A stretch of 64,000 nt of DNA from Triplophysa rosa. Taxonomy: Eukaryota; Chordata; Actinopteri; Cypriniformes; Nemacheilidae. The notes below the pieces were generated by a model that did not search any database, was not told where the DNA came from, and was given only the letters and a program-made list of their open reading frames with translations. Positions 18,721 through 32,718 of this stretch are shown in pieces. How positions within the stretch are numbered: the first letter of the stretch is position 1; each line of letters starts with the position of its first letter. The stretch is taken from the NCBI RefSeq assembly GCF_024868665.1, contig NC_079908.1:7135174-7199173 (forward strand), read 5' to 3'. The position numbers and the translations under genes were made by a program.

Positions 18721-20302
18721 TACACAATTCCCAGCATTACCTAAGCAGAACAGTCCTTTGATAAACTTTGCACGTATGAAAAAATCAAGAGATTACGTTC
18801 CATATACAAACTGATCTGCGATGGACTCCAGTGTGGGTTTTGATTCACCCTGACAAGCTTTTCATCTCAAAGTCTTTCTTGTGAGGATTATGTCCCAATG
18901 CAAGTGATGTTATCTCCATGGAAACAAAACCATATTTGGAGGCGTATTGATTACAGTTGAAAACAGAATCAGAGCACCCGGGTGGTAACCCCAAAGTCCA
19001 TGTTTCTGTTCATAAAGTTTGCGCTCGAGGGATCAAGACGTGCGCGAGGAGAAATAACACAGATGGAATTATAGGTAACCAGATCTTCTTAGATCTTATA
19101 AATCTCAAAGAAACTGGTGAAGGCATGTTTGCGGCTTCTTAGAAAAAAGTTTGTTGTTAACTTATATCAACACTAGCTAATGAATATTACCTCTGTGATG
19201 TGCTTTGAAAGAGAGCACGAATCTCCTCCTTCCAACAGCTCCTGACAAATTCCTGAGATTTCTTTTAATTAGGAATGTGTCTTATAAAGACATTAAGCCT
19301 CTGTTTGACATTGTCACATCATCCTTTGTTGTGGCCACCACCCCCTTGAGGGTCTGGCATTGTGGGGTTCAAAGGGTCGACATCCCCGGTTTAATTTAAG
19401 GAGTATGCAGAGTTCTTCTCCATGGGCTCCCTACTGTGGACTATCTCCAGAGGTAATCCAGTGGGATCAGCTCAAAGTTCTCTGCAGCTTATTATATCAG
19501 ACCGCTGAAAAAAGTAGGAGCTGATTAAGAGCTTCTCATAGTTTCTGAGGCTTGCCGGTCATCGCTGAGCTTACCTCTCATTCTTTTCTCTCATGTGACA
19601 CATTGTTGCGGGATAAAGTGAAGGGTTTCTTTCGAGGGCGGCTCATGTGTAAACAATAGGATGTGCTGAGATTAGACTTTAGTTCTTTAGTTTTTCTCTT
19701 TCAATTAAGATTTCGCTACTTCGAGCAGAATGACACAAGAAGTTTCAGTTTATGGTAGTTTTTACGTTTCAGAACATTGTTAGGCTTGACACGAAGCACA
19801 TTCTTAAACCCTCTTAGCTATTAAAAAAGCACTGTAAAGCCAGACTTCACTGGGTTTATTGCTTTTATAAAACTGTAATTCCATATAAAGTCTCATAGAA
19901 TAAGACAGCAACATACAGTGATGCAGTGTTTGGTGAAATTTTACAACGACTTCAAAACACAGCACAACCAATCAGAATCAAGGACCAGAACGAACCGCTT
20001 ACATGGAACAAAAAAAGGACAGAACTCTGAAAGCACAGATGTGTACTAAAGAGTACGTTGATGACGTAAAATATAAATATATAAATCTCATTGGTTCTCA
20101 CATGTGTCATGATGGAACACGCATGCGACAACTAGTTACGAAACACGCAAGAACCATTGAAATTTGAAGTCATCATATTTGAATTTAGGGCTCGGATCTG
20201 CTTGTTTACATAATTTCGCAAAATATGAGCAAAATATTAAACGTTTTGTTTCACCTTAGAAGACATTTATTAACTTAGTGGAGTTAAGATTACTTTAACA
20301 AT
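18721..20302. other. Intergenic DNA
   Basis: No gene, RNA or recognised repeat. Composition is moderate with scattered short frames only. Confidence 0.5.
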
Positions 20303-20664
20303 CAGTGCTTTTCCACGATTAATCGCGATGAATCGCATCCAGAAGAAAAGTATATGGTCACATAACATATGTCTGTGTACTGTGCATATTAATTTTGTAT
20401 TTATGCAAACATACACCTACATATAAATGTACATATTTAGGAAATATCTGTATATATTTATACATAATTTATATAATTATAATATATATAATTTAAATGA
20501 TATAAAAAGCAGCTATTCATTTTTATATTCTTCTTAAATATTTACATGTATGTGTATGTGTTTATAAATACAAAATTAATATGCACAGTACACAGACGTA
20601 TATTATGTACACTTCAACTTTTATTCTGGATGCGATTAATCGCGATTAATCATTGAACAGCCCT
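20303..20664. mobile_element. Palindromic MITE with GATTAATCGCGATTAATC ends
   Basis: The left end (acgattaatcgcgatgaatc, then gcatccagaagaaaag) is the inverted complement of the right end (cttttattctggatgcg, then attaatcgcgattaatc). The arms continue inward over about 150 bp each with an AT-rich centre. No coding capacity. Confidence 0.75.
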
Positions 20665-23600
20665 ATTAATGATGGAACTTTTTATACATGTCAACACATT
20701 ATTACTACACTAATTTAATGATTTAAAACAAATTATAAATAAAATGTTTGTTTGCTTGAAAAGTGTTGCTTATAAGTGAATGTTTTGCGAGATAGATCCT
20801 TATAATTCTAAGCAGAAAGTAGTTTTTTAGGATCAGTAGGTTTTGTCTGCATTTGACCTGTAACAAAAATCTCCATATACAAATTTGAGAGGAATTTGAT
20901 ATTATACATTTAAAATACATTTAGGGTTTCTGTCTTTTTCATGTTTGAAAGAGACTTGTTCCTAGCATTTTTGCTATAAGAAATGCAAAATCCTTTGAAG
21001 CTCAATATCTCAGAACTGCTCCGAAGAGTACAGATAGAACCTTATAATTCCAAGATGACAACGCATAGACATTTACCAAAAATAATCACACATAAATCAT
21101 GAACTATTGTGCTGGTTTGTAAGAGGCAGTTATGGTTTGATTGTTGTCCCATGAGCACAGTTTATATCAATGAACAGCCCTCAGTGTTTGGGGAGCAGGC
21201 AACAGGTGTGCCTGCCGTGTGTATGTACGGATCACAGCCACACAATATTCTTCCTTACAAAAGCCCTCCCACCCGTGATCTACACCTGGCCTCAGGAAGC
21301 CACGGGTGGGTGCAGACAAGAAGACCCTCTTCACCAGGAGCCGTTAAAACCCTCTGGAGATTCCATATCTTGCTCTCATGACCCGAACGCTCAGCAGTGT
21401 GTCGCTCTTGAACTCATCTCCAGAAGAGAGAGAAGAAACGCTTCACAAAAGACAGATAGAATGGGATTGGGGGAGGGGGTTGAAGGTGTTGGTATGTTTG
21501 GATTTTGACATTTCAGTCACGGTTTGAGAAACAAAAGGATCTGCGCTCTAAATAGAGACAGGAGAGACCAGGTGGCACCTGGAGTGCAGCATCAGGGTTC
21601 TGCTCGACAGCACCAGAGAGACTGGACATCCAAAGCTGTAACGCTTCTCCTGAATGGATGCTTTTAATATTTCAACCGTTTGGAACGATGACTGTTTAGA
21701 GATTTCCTGTGCTTTTTTGGACTTAGGACTTTTATTTTATAAAACGAAAATCTTTTGGAGTTACCTTTATTCACTTTAGAAAGGAATACTGCAATTTAAA
21801 TATAATAATTCCCACCCCTTTTAAAATGTTTTTACTGTATGTTATTTTTATTCACATCGAAAATTAATACATGAATTTACATACAATTTTTTTATTTCTT
21901 AATTTTTCCATGTATTTATCATTGGTTCTTGTGTTTTAACCGTTTTTTATGAAATGATAAACACGCCAAGCAAAAGATACAGTGTGAAAATCACGATATA
22001 ATTTATTAATCTCAAGATATTTTCCATATTATTTTTTTCATCTTTTTTACCATGATTTTGAATTTTGCACAGTATGGAGTTGTGGTTTATTGTGCAAATG
22101 TCAATCAAATTTAAGAAAAATAATATTAAAATTAAGAAAATTACCAAAAGAGTATTTTTTGAGTTTACTTCTATAGCGAATATGCACATTACACACTTGT
22201 ATTCCCAATAAATAACTGACAAAAAATATTTTACAGAATTTTACAGTTTTATTTGATAGAATTTTAACATATTTTTGAAATGCGGTAAAAAATCTCAAAT
22301 TACAGAAACCTCAAATTTACAAGTTGTCTAGAGGGTATAAAATAACATGAAAAACTTTTTTTACTTTACAAAAATTTGGCATTTTTACGGTATATGTTTA
22401 CCAAAAGGGAAAAAAAATCTTATTTGATACTGTTGTTTTTACTCTTGAATCATGCTTAGTTGATCTAAAAAACAGTCTAAAACAAGCTTTTATGCATTAT
22501 TTAATGCGTAATCAAGTATTAATTGAAAATAAACAAACATTCTGTATAAACGTGTTAGGCCTCGACCGTCGATTCCCTCTCCCTGGAGATTTCCCGCAGT
22601 TTTGGGTGTCCACATCTGTGCCTGATTAGCACAACAAAGGAAGCCCAGCGCCTCTTGCATTAATGAGAGCTCCTTCAAGCCAGAGCTGAGGACTTCACTA
22701 CAATACACTCCACAAATTACCACAGGCTCCTGGAGGAGACGCATTCATTTCAATGCCAGCTCCTGTTCTACAGTTTACCAAACCGAAATTACGCTTCAAA
22801 AACGCTTCGATAAACCTCAACCCTAAGAAATTCCTCTCGAAATCATAATATTGCTTTCTCCAATAGGCCCCTTTTCTTTTCTTGAGAAAAGATGTAGAAT
22901 ATAGGAATGTGTAAGTCCATGGTTGATGTTGGCAGCATTGTGTTTAGTATGTTCTCAGCTGCTCAGGGAAGAGCAAACATGGTTGACATTTGAGATGAGC
23001 AAACAGCGCTCGGACTCCTTCAGCTGTTTGTGTTTGAATGAAAGGTGAGGAATTGCGAGTGAAATTTCTGAAATAGTTATTTTAAGCATCTCGAGTGATT
23101 ATACCTATGGCGGTCTTCAGTCACTTTTGGCAGATTTTTTTTCTTCGTTTTTCATCAGTTTGGTATGAAAAGTATGTGATTCAAAAGGCTAAATGTTCCT
23201 AAAAGAAAGAAAAAAACTTTTTTTAACTTCTGGCCGCCATATAAAATGAATGGAAAAATATTAATAGTATTATATTAAGTGGAAAAAAGATCATATTTTT
23301 GCATAAATATTACATAAAAACATAAAGTTCCATAAAACTTGAAATATCGAAGGAAAAATATTAATATTTCTTTACATTGATTGCACTGAAAAATAATCTA
23401 TAAAAGTTTGATTTTAGGTGTCGGGTCACCTTTAACCAGTAGTGAGACCCCTAAACTAGATGCACTAGTGTTTTCTTTGGTTCTTGGTTCAATTAATCGA
23501 TTGGGATTTTCCATGAGCTTTTCCCAAATGTTTACATCATTGAGAAGCTGTTAAACCATATACAATGACTATTTCCTTACAAGAAACAGCGAAACATCTT

Positions 23601-24029
23601 AATAAAATAACATTTGGTTACAATTATGCATTCGGCTTTTATCCCGAGAGACCTAGAGTGCATTGAATTGATACATTCTGTTTTTATCAGACCTGGATTG
23701 AACCCGTGAACATTTATTAAATGAACACACAATTAGTGTTTCTGCACAAAAAAACGGCAATATTAATACATATTTAAATATAATAGCTAAGTATTATAAG
23801 TCTTGATATTCATACTGATTATTAAGGTCATGTTCTTATTTTTGTATCATGGCTTAATTTAGGAACACCAACGATTCAGTTTCCAGACAGATAGATTATG
23901 GCATTGTAAATTGTCTTGAAACACCTTTGTGTTCCAATAACTTTTCTGCAATGCAGTGTTGAGCAGGGCAGTGTTGGCTTGCTCGCCGGGAGACTGCATT
24001 TATTCATTCATTTATTTATTAGATATTAT
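20665..24029. other. Intergenic DNA
   Basis: No gene. 21800-22450 is very AT-rich with CTGTAAAA-type repeat debris (22230-22440). 22540-22790 is unique, with acaaagg and attaatgag motifs, and may be regulatory. A 23.1-23.4 kb stretch is AT-rich with ATATTAATA runs. Confidence 0.45.
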
Positions 24030-24175
24030 TTATTATAATGATCTTGCTTGGTGTATAAACACCATGCACTGTGCTGTGTTTTACCTTTCTGTGTTTTCTA
24101 ATTTGCTCCTGTAAAGCTGCTTTGGAACAATGCACATTGTGAAAAGTGCTATATAAATAAATTGAATAGAATATG
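24030..24175 (+). repeat. L2-like LINE 3' tail
   Basis: The segment ctgtaaagctgctttggaac followed by gtgaaaagtgctatataaat and a-rich end is the 3' terminus shared by many fish L2-type copies, recognised from memory. Truncated at its 5' side, with no reverse transcriptase frame. Confidence 0.6.
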
Positions 24176-27030
24176 TGTAAATATTACAGATGTGTCACTT
24201 CTATAACTCCACAGACGCACAATGGATGCAGTATCTTTTCTACTCCATATAAGCAGCAGAACACATGACACAAGTCAGTGTGAATATCTAGTGCAGGTGC
24301 CGAGTGCCGGACGGCGATTGCAAACCCAGCCTATCGTCAGAACAAGGTGCTAATGTTCTCCAACAACAAAACGATGATTCACGGCCTATCCACATAAATG
24401 GTCAATTAATGCTCCTGGCTGCTGGTGTTTATTGCCCTTCCTAAATGCACTGGGGCACCTGGAGGCTCCTTCTCCTCCCCCCGCTCACGAAATGAGAAAC
24501 AGCGAAGGCTCTTTTGCTGATCTACCCAACGCGCACTGTGTGGTCCCAGATAGAGGGGAAAACGCCCGACTTTACGGGCCTCAGTAATCGCCAGGCGTTA
24601 AACTGAACAATTAGGTGCTGGCTATATATTGTCGCGTGGTTTACGGCTCTTCTCTGGCTGCCTTTAGCTCGCACAATATGGTTCCTGCCCCCTCTGGTAT
24701 CGAGACACAGAGACACCCCTGAGCAAAGAGGAGAGGAAATTAAAGGTATATGTGCTAAGCCGCTTAGTGTACTGTGACAAGCTAAGCACGGTTAATGAGA
24801 CATATCGGTGGCTTGTGGCTGGAAGGACAGGACATACAGTATCATTAGAAGAAGAGCTGTTCTTTTTGGGCATCATGGAGGTTAGGTAAAAAGTGGCGGA
24901 CCTAGAGCAGAGTGACACCAGTCACAGAACTAAGATGTTGTCACGTTTTTAACATCTTTGCTGAAGGAGATAACGTATTTACAAACGCGCTCTGTCGAGC
25001 AGTTTGTCCGTTTAGGGCTACTGTAGAAACAACATGGCGAACTCCATGTAAGGGGACCCGTGGTGTATGTAGATAGAAACAGCTCATTCTAAGGTAATAA
25101 AAACATAACGCTTCATTATGGAAGGTCTTTTATACTCCTCTGAAGACATAGTTATGTATATTACATTGCATTTCTGTCAACTGATCCTCCAGAAAATTAC
25201 ACACTGGACCTTTAACTTGCGGTAAATCTCTGCAAAGAATCAATAACTATTGAGTAGTTTTAATATAATTTAATACAAATAAAATAAAATATGCAATAAA
25301 ATATATTCATGTAAATTAAAGAGCAAACTGTTATATTACTAGCAACTAGCCAGACCGATAACCAAACCTAGACCGGAACATCTACACACCGAGAAGAACA
25401 TTGATACTGTTCCCGTATTGTTTTAGTCATAATTGGCCTAGATTTCGGAAGTCACTCTGTAACATTTCATTTAAGAATAGTCCAAAAACCACAAGTATAT
25501 TAAACACACACTTATATTCCTCCAACATATTTGCTCTGTTTCGTACGTTATTTTGTTTTAGGCCAATAGTGCACGCAGCTCGTGCCCCAGACTGCCAGAA
25601 GGTGAGAGTGTGTGTAATGTGTTGTCGACAGATCCGACAGGGCCACAGCTGTGGGCCGACCCCAGGGTCTCCTGAAAGGTGTCTGCAGCCGGATGCAGAC
25701 CCTCTTCATCATACTGAAAAGGATGACCCCCCTGGCAGTACCACAGACCCGATGGAAAAATGTGTGCTTTGTGGAAGACACATTTACCATAGAGGATAAT
25801 ATTCATCCGTGCGATGGAGAACACTTGTCAATGAATGTCATTAGTAAGACTAGATATTTTTTAATGTACGGCAACTCTACAGCAAGGAAAGCTCATACAA
25901 GGCATACCTTGCAGAAATTCATGTCCCGTAGAGTCTTCAGACCAATAGCCTAAAAATATCTATCTGTGCAGTTGCGGCCAGTGAAAGCCGGCCTGAATGA
26001 ACTGTAGCGGTCTGTGATCTCAGCTGAGCAGAAAACCATGTCATTTCCTTGAGCCGTGGGTTCGATCTTGTGTTGTTTTACATGTGCGCGGCTGTAAGTG
26101 ATTCCAGGCGTTTGCGATGCACTGTGATGCTGTTTTAGAAATGCAAGTCAGGGTACAATGCACAAGAAGCCTTCAATTCAGCCACTAATTACACTGATTA
26201 TCTGGAATTATGTCTATTAATTATTTGTGAAATAGCTTCGAACGGACGAATGGCACCACAGGCCGGTTTTGTTTGGAATGTACTAGAATGGCATGTCTCC
26301 CTGGTCCAATGCACTTTGGGGAAAGTGCCGTTTAAGTTATGGCAGCTGCTGTGTTTTGCATGGCAAATCTCAGCTTCCTGCTCATTGGCTGGATGGTGTG
26401 CTAACGCTCCCGTGTGATGACAGCAAATAAACGAAAAAGGTGCCTGGAAGGAGAAACCGGAGAGCGCTTGAGCTGTCAAATGCATTTGTACAAATGTTCA
26501 TTTAAACACTTACAGACGTACCATAAATCTTATGCTCTGGTTGGTTTCGGACAACTCGTGTTGAATTTGAATAACTAATTGAGATGTTTCAAAGCGAAAG
26601 TGGCTCTGAAAATAACCGGTTTGAACACTTAAATCACACTTAAAGATTCATTCATGTCAAAAGATTGAACTATTGGCATCTGCAAACAAATGACAGCACA
26701 GTTTCACCAAAAACTAATTCCAAGTTCTCATCCATCTTTGCAGTAACCTCTAATTGTATTTAAAGTCATTTACTTTCAAGTTGACATGTGTGCATACTAC
26801 CAAGTGTGCAAGCAGAGAAACCACAGATGAAGTTTATGACATTGACTATGCATGTATATCCAAATCATTTCTATCCTCATTTTCAATCCCGTGTATACTG
26901 TACGTATCTAAAACTTATAATATGTACTTCAGTCAAATATTTGGCTTGACGTGTCATTGTGCTATTCTCAAGAAAATGCCATTCAATTTAATATTTTATT
27001 ATCTGGTGAAATGACATTTCAAAGTGTGAC
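24176..27030. other. Intergenic DNA with candidate regulatory stretches
   Basis: No gene. 24290-24720 and 26090-26490 are unique and motif-dense (see findings). A near-palindrome ccacagctgtgg lies at about 25643. 25250-25400 is AT-rich. A 132-codon frame at 25401-25799 overlaps two minus-strand frames and has no recognised homology. Confidence 0.45.
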
Positions 27031-27200
27031 TTTAAGGGATAGTAAAAATAATTGTCACCATTAAGCCACAGACTTTGTTAGCAATATTTCGAGAAATGTC
27101 TTTATTTTGTGTCCATACAACGCCAATGGGGTCCAACGTTGTTTGGTTACCAACATCTTCAAAATATCTTCTTTTGTGTTCTGAACTATTCCTTTTACTG
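27031..27200. mobile_element. Angel-like MITE, truncated
   Basis: Contains tttaagggatagt, a diverged interior, tttgtgtccatacaacgcca, and caaaatatcttcttttgtgt, all family words, then decays. No intact right end. Confidence 0.6.
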
Positions 27201-30200
27201 TCCAGAAACATGTTGGAGTTATATTTCTCTTAAACATGTCTGAGGCATTTGAAATGATAAAAAAAGAAAATATATTTACCTATATGTTACCGGTCAATGA
27301 ACTAAATCATTTAACATGTTTAAGAAAATCTATGGAAATATGTGTTAATACTATATTACAATGTATTTTGAATAATACATAAGGAATTGAACTTTTCATT
27401 GAAAATATATCATTTGGTTCCAATATATGAAAATGTATTGTTAAATATATTGCGTTATATTTTCCAGTATATTCCCATATATTTTTATTTTGCTTCCCCC
27501 ACAAAAGTCGCAATGCACTTTGGCTTTTCCAAGTACTTTTTGTTGACATTTTACACACCTGCAGAGCATATGCTAGCAATGCAACTATTTCATGTACTAT
27601 TCCAAGCGTCGGTCAAAAGAATGCCTTTATGGTCGGAAGTCAAACAAATCAAGTGGGAATATCCAATAACCGACTTGGAATGGAAGTACTGAATGGAATG
27701 TAGCGTTACCACCAAATAGATCCAGAGGGATTGTACGTGTACCAAGTGCACTGTATGTGTCTGTTAAATAGCTACTTACATTTGAAAACCCTCAGTACAT
27801 GTGTGACCTCATCTTAGTCCTGAGCATCACAAAAAGAAAGAGAGAGACACCGAACGAGCATTACCAATCCAAAGAGCGAGTCAGTGTCAGAATCCTGCAG
27901 TTGTGTTTGAGGGGCAGGTGGGGGTCCTTTCAGCTCAAACGGCCCTTGAAGGCGGTTGTTTGAATTCCCACTTCCTGTCTGTGTTTCTGTGACGGCAGGA
28001 GTGTATCCTGCACAGCACCTCGTTCTGCTCGGCTACACTCATCGCATTGAATGTGCTGTCGGTTTCCTTGTACACATTTACAGGACAAGACGTGGAACAG
28101 AGGTGGTTGTTTATATTTTAAAGTTACGTTAGTCAGGTTATAGCTTTTTTACCTGTAATATTTCAATAAATGAAATAAATAACGTGTCAAAAGGAGTAAT
28201 AATTGATATCGTGTTCATTTACCGTGGTTCAAATTTCTAACAGGACTCTTAACACAGGTAATCTTATAGTCCACATTTTCTTTTTCGGATTAAAATAGGA
28301 GTTCAGCATTAAAGTATTGACATCATTTACTTGCCTTCATGTTGTTCCAAAACTGCGTGCATTTATTTCCTCTGGCGAACACAACATGACACGTTAGGCC
28401 TCGGTCACCACATACTTTTATTGTTTTTAAGTTTGCCATTCAAAATTTCTCTTTTTGTGTTCCACGGAAGAAGAAAGCCGCATGAACTTGGGACAAACCT
28501 GGCAAAATATTTGCTTTTCACTCTGTGGCCGATCTCCCCCTTTAATTTCCTTCGTACGCTTCATTTACATTTTCGTCAAAATGGAGCGGAACCTTATTTA
28601 TGACTCAAGTCTTTAGCTGGCCGACCCAAAAACGTCACCCTGCATCCTGTTGTACAGACTCCGTGTATCTATTAAGGTTTAAGTCTAGACCCTGCTGTCC
28701 CTGCTCCATAGACTGAGAGGCACCACCAGTATCCACTTAAATTTATTGGACTCCCTTAAAACCACAAACTCAGTGTCGAGCTGCCGGTTGTCTGAGGCCC
28801 CTCTCTCAACACCCGTCCAGTGAAAGTCCTGTCTAATAACAAGATAAACGCGGGCCGTGGCAACGTCAGCAGGCAAACGACGTCGGATCCGGTCGATCCA
28901 TTACAATGGACTGCTGTCCACTTCGGGAATCGGAGGGGTGTGTCTGGATATGAAGGCTGGGGTTGGTGCTGTTCATGCAGCCAGAGAACGGCCCCCAGGG
29001 AATATTTGGGGGCCGGGGGACAGACGGGCCGACTGCAGTCGCCTTCCACTTTTGAGGAAATGACCCCATGCTAAGTGCTGCCCGACGTAGTGGAGAGGTT
29101 GATGATAAAGTAATTGGTGAACTTAGAGACTAATACGACTGTTGAACGTTTACAAGCCGATCTAGAGTTGTGATAAGCGCAACCCAGACTGCTTACCTGC
29201 TTATCTTTATGTTGCGCAACCGGCGAAAAGAATCGAGTTTAACATCTGGAGAGTAGTGGTTGGGAACTGTTGGATGTTTTGTAAACATGGGCCAGCAAGT
29301 GTTTGGATGCAGAAGTTAAATAGTCATTAAACTTTTGGTTAAAGGGAAAGTTTACCTAAAAATGCCAAATCTGTTTTTATTTTTTAATCCTCGGGATGTA
29401 TAAAACTCTGTTGACTCTGAAAATTTGAGCAGAACATCAGAGCTTCTGCCCTACATACAATGAAAGTAGATGCTGACCAGGGGCTCTCCGAAAAAAGACT
29501 AAACGCATTTTCAAACACCAGAAAAGTTTCTAAAGCCCTTTATTTAAGGAATTATTATTTCTTGAAAATGTTTTACATTTTTATGGGGAAGTATTCCTTT
29601 AAATGGTCACAAACGCCGTACACATTTAAAACATTAGGATGCACTTGGACCTTGAGCTCGTACACAACATATATTGAACAAGACAGAAGTTTCAACATCA
29701 TCGCAGACGGTGAGTGATCATCCAGGAGTCATTCCGAGTGGATGACTCACACCGTAAAGCTTTTTTATCCAGGGTATTTCACAACGGAACTAGACTGTGG
29801 ATTTGAGGTGTGAGCGCTTCCGAGAAAGCAAACCTCGCGTTCGTGTGCTGGCTAACAAAACAAACACGGAATCGGAAGGGAAAGCGAGAATTGCAAACAT
29901 GCCTCTCTGCTCTTGTTCCGGAATTTTCTTGATTGCACAAAGAGGGATACATTTTTTCCATACATGTGCTTGCCAGAGGTGATAGCTCACATGCGTGTAT
30001 TATCTTGATGCTGGTGTTAAAGAGGCGTAATAAAAACAGACTTGCATTTTAGCAGACGACACATAATGAAAACCTCACTGGCTGCACTTTGAACAACTTT
30101 TTATTCTCGCTTGTTGACTGAACAAAGCAGCCCGGACTCTTAGCAGAAACCAGGGTCATTCAGTCATTTATGAATCTGGAAGAAAATGAGTGTCACAAAA

Positions 30201-30299
30201 GTAGATATTTAAAACATGACACCACATCTGACAAATGTGGAGCCGCTCTATTTGCCTGACAGTTTTTACAGTTATTTTTCCTAAATGGCTTGTATAATA
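27201..30299. other. Intergenic DNA
   Basis: No gene. Diverged Angel-like debris at about 28290-28490 and 29340-29400. 28680-29060 is GC-rich with overlapping short frames on both strands but no recognised product. Confidence 0.45.
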
Positions 30300-30420
30300 T
30301 TTATGAATTTGGTAGATGCTCCAAAGTGTATACAGTGTGTCAGCGTGTGTGTTCCCTGGATATCAAACCCACGACCTTTGCACTTACACAACACTCCAAC
30401 AACTGAGTTACAGGAAAACT
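30300..30420 (-). repeat. tRNA-derived SINE, minus orientation
   Basis: The complement reads cctgtaactcagttgttgga (A-box region) and aaggtcgtgggtttgatatc (B-box region), followed by cagggaacacac, the same family as 18571. Confidence 0.6.
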
Positions 30421-30527
30421 ACGTACTATAGCTGCAGCAAGACCAAAATGTAACGTAATAGTATATAGGCTAATATACGTATTTTATTATAGGTCACATC
30501 TGGACTTAATTTATAATAACTTATATA

Positions 30528-31047
30528 ATCCCTAGTGAAAAATAAATGTACTAAAATGTATTTGAAATACATTTATTTCATGCTAAATATACTGCAAATC
30601 CAGTTATATCTAATGTACTTCATGAACATACACTGCGATTGTATTTGTGGTATACTAAATTGGTATACTTCAGTCTGCTAAATTGGAACAACTAATTTTG
30701 TACTTAATATACTTTAATTGTGCATAAATAGTGCTGAAGTCCAACTAAAGATACATTTAAGTGTATTTGATTGTGCTAAAGTGGAACTATTGCAAGTATG
30801 CTTCAGGTACACTTTAAATATCTTGCATTGAAAATCATAAAATCCTTATCAAAAGTGACATTAGAACACATGTTTATTTCAACACAGGCTTAATATGAAG
30901 AAATGTGCATTGTGTATAAATAGTTCTCCAAATAACGCTTAATTATAATTTTATATCAGTAAGTCATGTCAGTAAATATGCTAATGCATTTAACTATACA
31001 TAGCATGAAATAAATGCATTTTAAATCAATTGTTTTTTACTAGGGAT
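30528..31047. mobile_element. MITE with ATCCCTAGT ends
   Basis: atccctagtgaaaaataaat at the left pairs with the inverted right end ttttttactagggat, and internal arms (catttatttcatgcta / tagcatgaaataaatg) extend the palindrome. 520 bp, no coding capacity; tcaaaatgtatttgaaatac-type words repeat inside. Confidence 0.7.
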
Positions 31048-31193
31048 ATTAAATATGTATATAATATGTTTTATGGGTGTATCATAACTTGCACTGTGTA
31101 TATTAAGGTCTGAAGAAAAAGAACTTGTGCATCTGATCAATCATGTTTACATGTTATGCTTTTATTCAAAGTGACTTACAAATGAGAGCGTCT

Positions 31194-31612
31194 TTAAAGC
31201 AACACTTCACCCAAAAATAAAAATTCTGTCATCATTTACTCACCCTCGAGTTGTTCCAAATCTGTATAAATGTCTTTGTTCTGATGAATACAGAGAAATA
31301 TATTTGGAAGAATAGTCAGTTCTTGGCCACCATTGACTACCATAGTAGAAAAAATGGCTTTATGAATTTCTTTGTTCTGTGGAACACAAAAGAAGATATT
31401 TTGAAGAATGTAGGAAAGCAAACAGTTCTGGGTCACTATTGACTACCGTTTTAATGTTTTGTACTGTGGTAGTTACCGAGAACTGTCTGATTACAAGCAT
31501 TCTTCCAAATATCTTTCTCTGCGTTCATCAGAACAAAGAAATTTACACAGATTTTGAAGTAAAGGGTGAGTAGAGATGATGATTTTTATTTTGGGGTGTA
31601 CTGTTCCTTTAA
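31194..31612. mobile_element. Angel-like palindromic MITE, long variant
   Basis: Flanked by TTAA on both sides (31194-31197, 31609-31612). The left end agcaacacttcacccaaaaa is inverted at the right. At 419 bp it is longer than the usual 290-325 bp copies in this window and shares its extra centre (gaagaatgtaggaaagcaaa) with the copy at 54145. Confidence 0.8.
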
Positions 31613-32718
31613 CAACATAACATGATGGGATTTTAATGCATAATTTCAAATATATAATTTGAAAAAAAGGAAGTCACATATCTTGGATGGCATGAGGGTG
31701 AGTCAATTCTGAGTAAAATTTCATTTTTACCTGAACTATTCTTTTACGTTTTGCAGTTTTGCACCATTCACAATTTGTTTTAAAAAGTCTAAATATGGAA
31801 TATAAAACGAATGTCTTCACAGGCAAAGCATTTTAACCCCAGACCACATCTAACATAAAAAGGTTTAATCTTTTTTTCCTGTCTGTAGCCTACATCAGAG
31901 ACAGAACACAGAGCGTTTGGACCCCAGAATAAATCCCAGTCTACATGATGTGGTTGCTGCATGATTTTGAGTTCAACCAAACGTTCACTTATTTTTCTCA
32001 TCTAACCGACTTGGAGGACAGCGACAGTGAGTTCAGGGAAGTGAAGCAGACCACAGAGAACTGCTCCTGTTTGACACTAATAAGCAGATACATTCTCCAA
32101 TAAACGCTGCTGACATTTAAGAGCAGTGCCAGCTGTTTGTGGAATCCGTGTGGAGAATTAACCGGCCCGAAGATCCTTCCACACACGCACAAACTCACCA
32201 GGATCCGGCCGTGAATAGCCTGAACTAGCTCAGGTTCCACAACTTCCTGTCCTGTTCATCCGTCTAACCGAGGGCGAAGTAAGCCTTCAGACCCTCTCTT
32301 CCAGTAAAATTAGAGAATGATACAGGAATACCTTCTGATTTCACTTCATTCAAATGTCAACAGACTTGCAGGCCAACGGAAGGTCAAAAAGCACAACGTA
32401 ATCCTTCCTGCAAGAGAACAAAGCATCAGAACGGGTTCTGGATAAGTTTCAGTGTGCGTCTGTGGTGAGCGCGTCTCCTGGTCGTCGTGCTCCGGGGGCT
32501 TGTGGTTACCGCGTTCTGCGAGAGAGACAGTCTGACGGTGACCCTGTACATGTGGCTCTGCAGAGCAAATACCTCCTGACCAGAAAATCAGTTCAACAGC
32601 AGCAGCCGCCAAGCGCTGGCTGTCTTAAAATTACTCTTGGATTCATTTTATCCTTCTTATTTATATAATCCATTTCCTTTCTGTTTATACTGTTTGGAAC
32701 AACAACTGTACATCCCAA
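31613..32718. other. Intergenic DNA
   Basis: No gene. A right-end Angel-like fragment lies at about 31690-31750. The rest is unique. Confidence 0.5.

Noticed and set aside
25401..25799. 132-codon plus-strand frame as a gene
   Set aside because: It begins in AT-rich low-information sequence, overlaps two minus-strand frames of similar size and matches nothing that I recognise.
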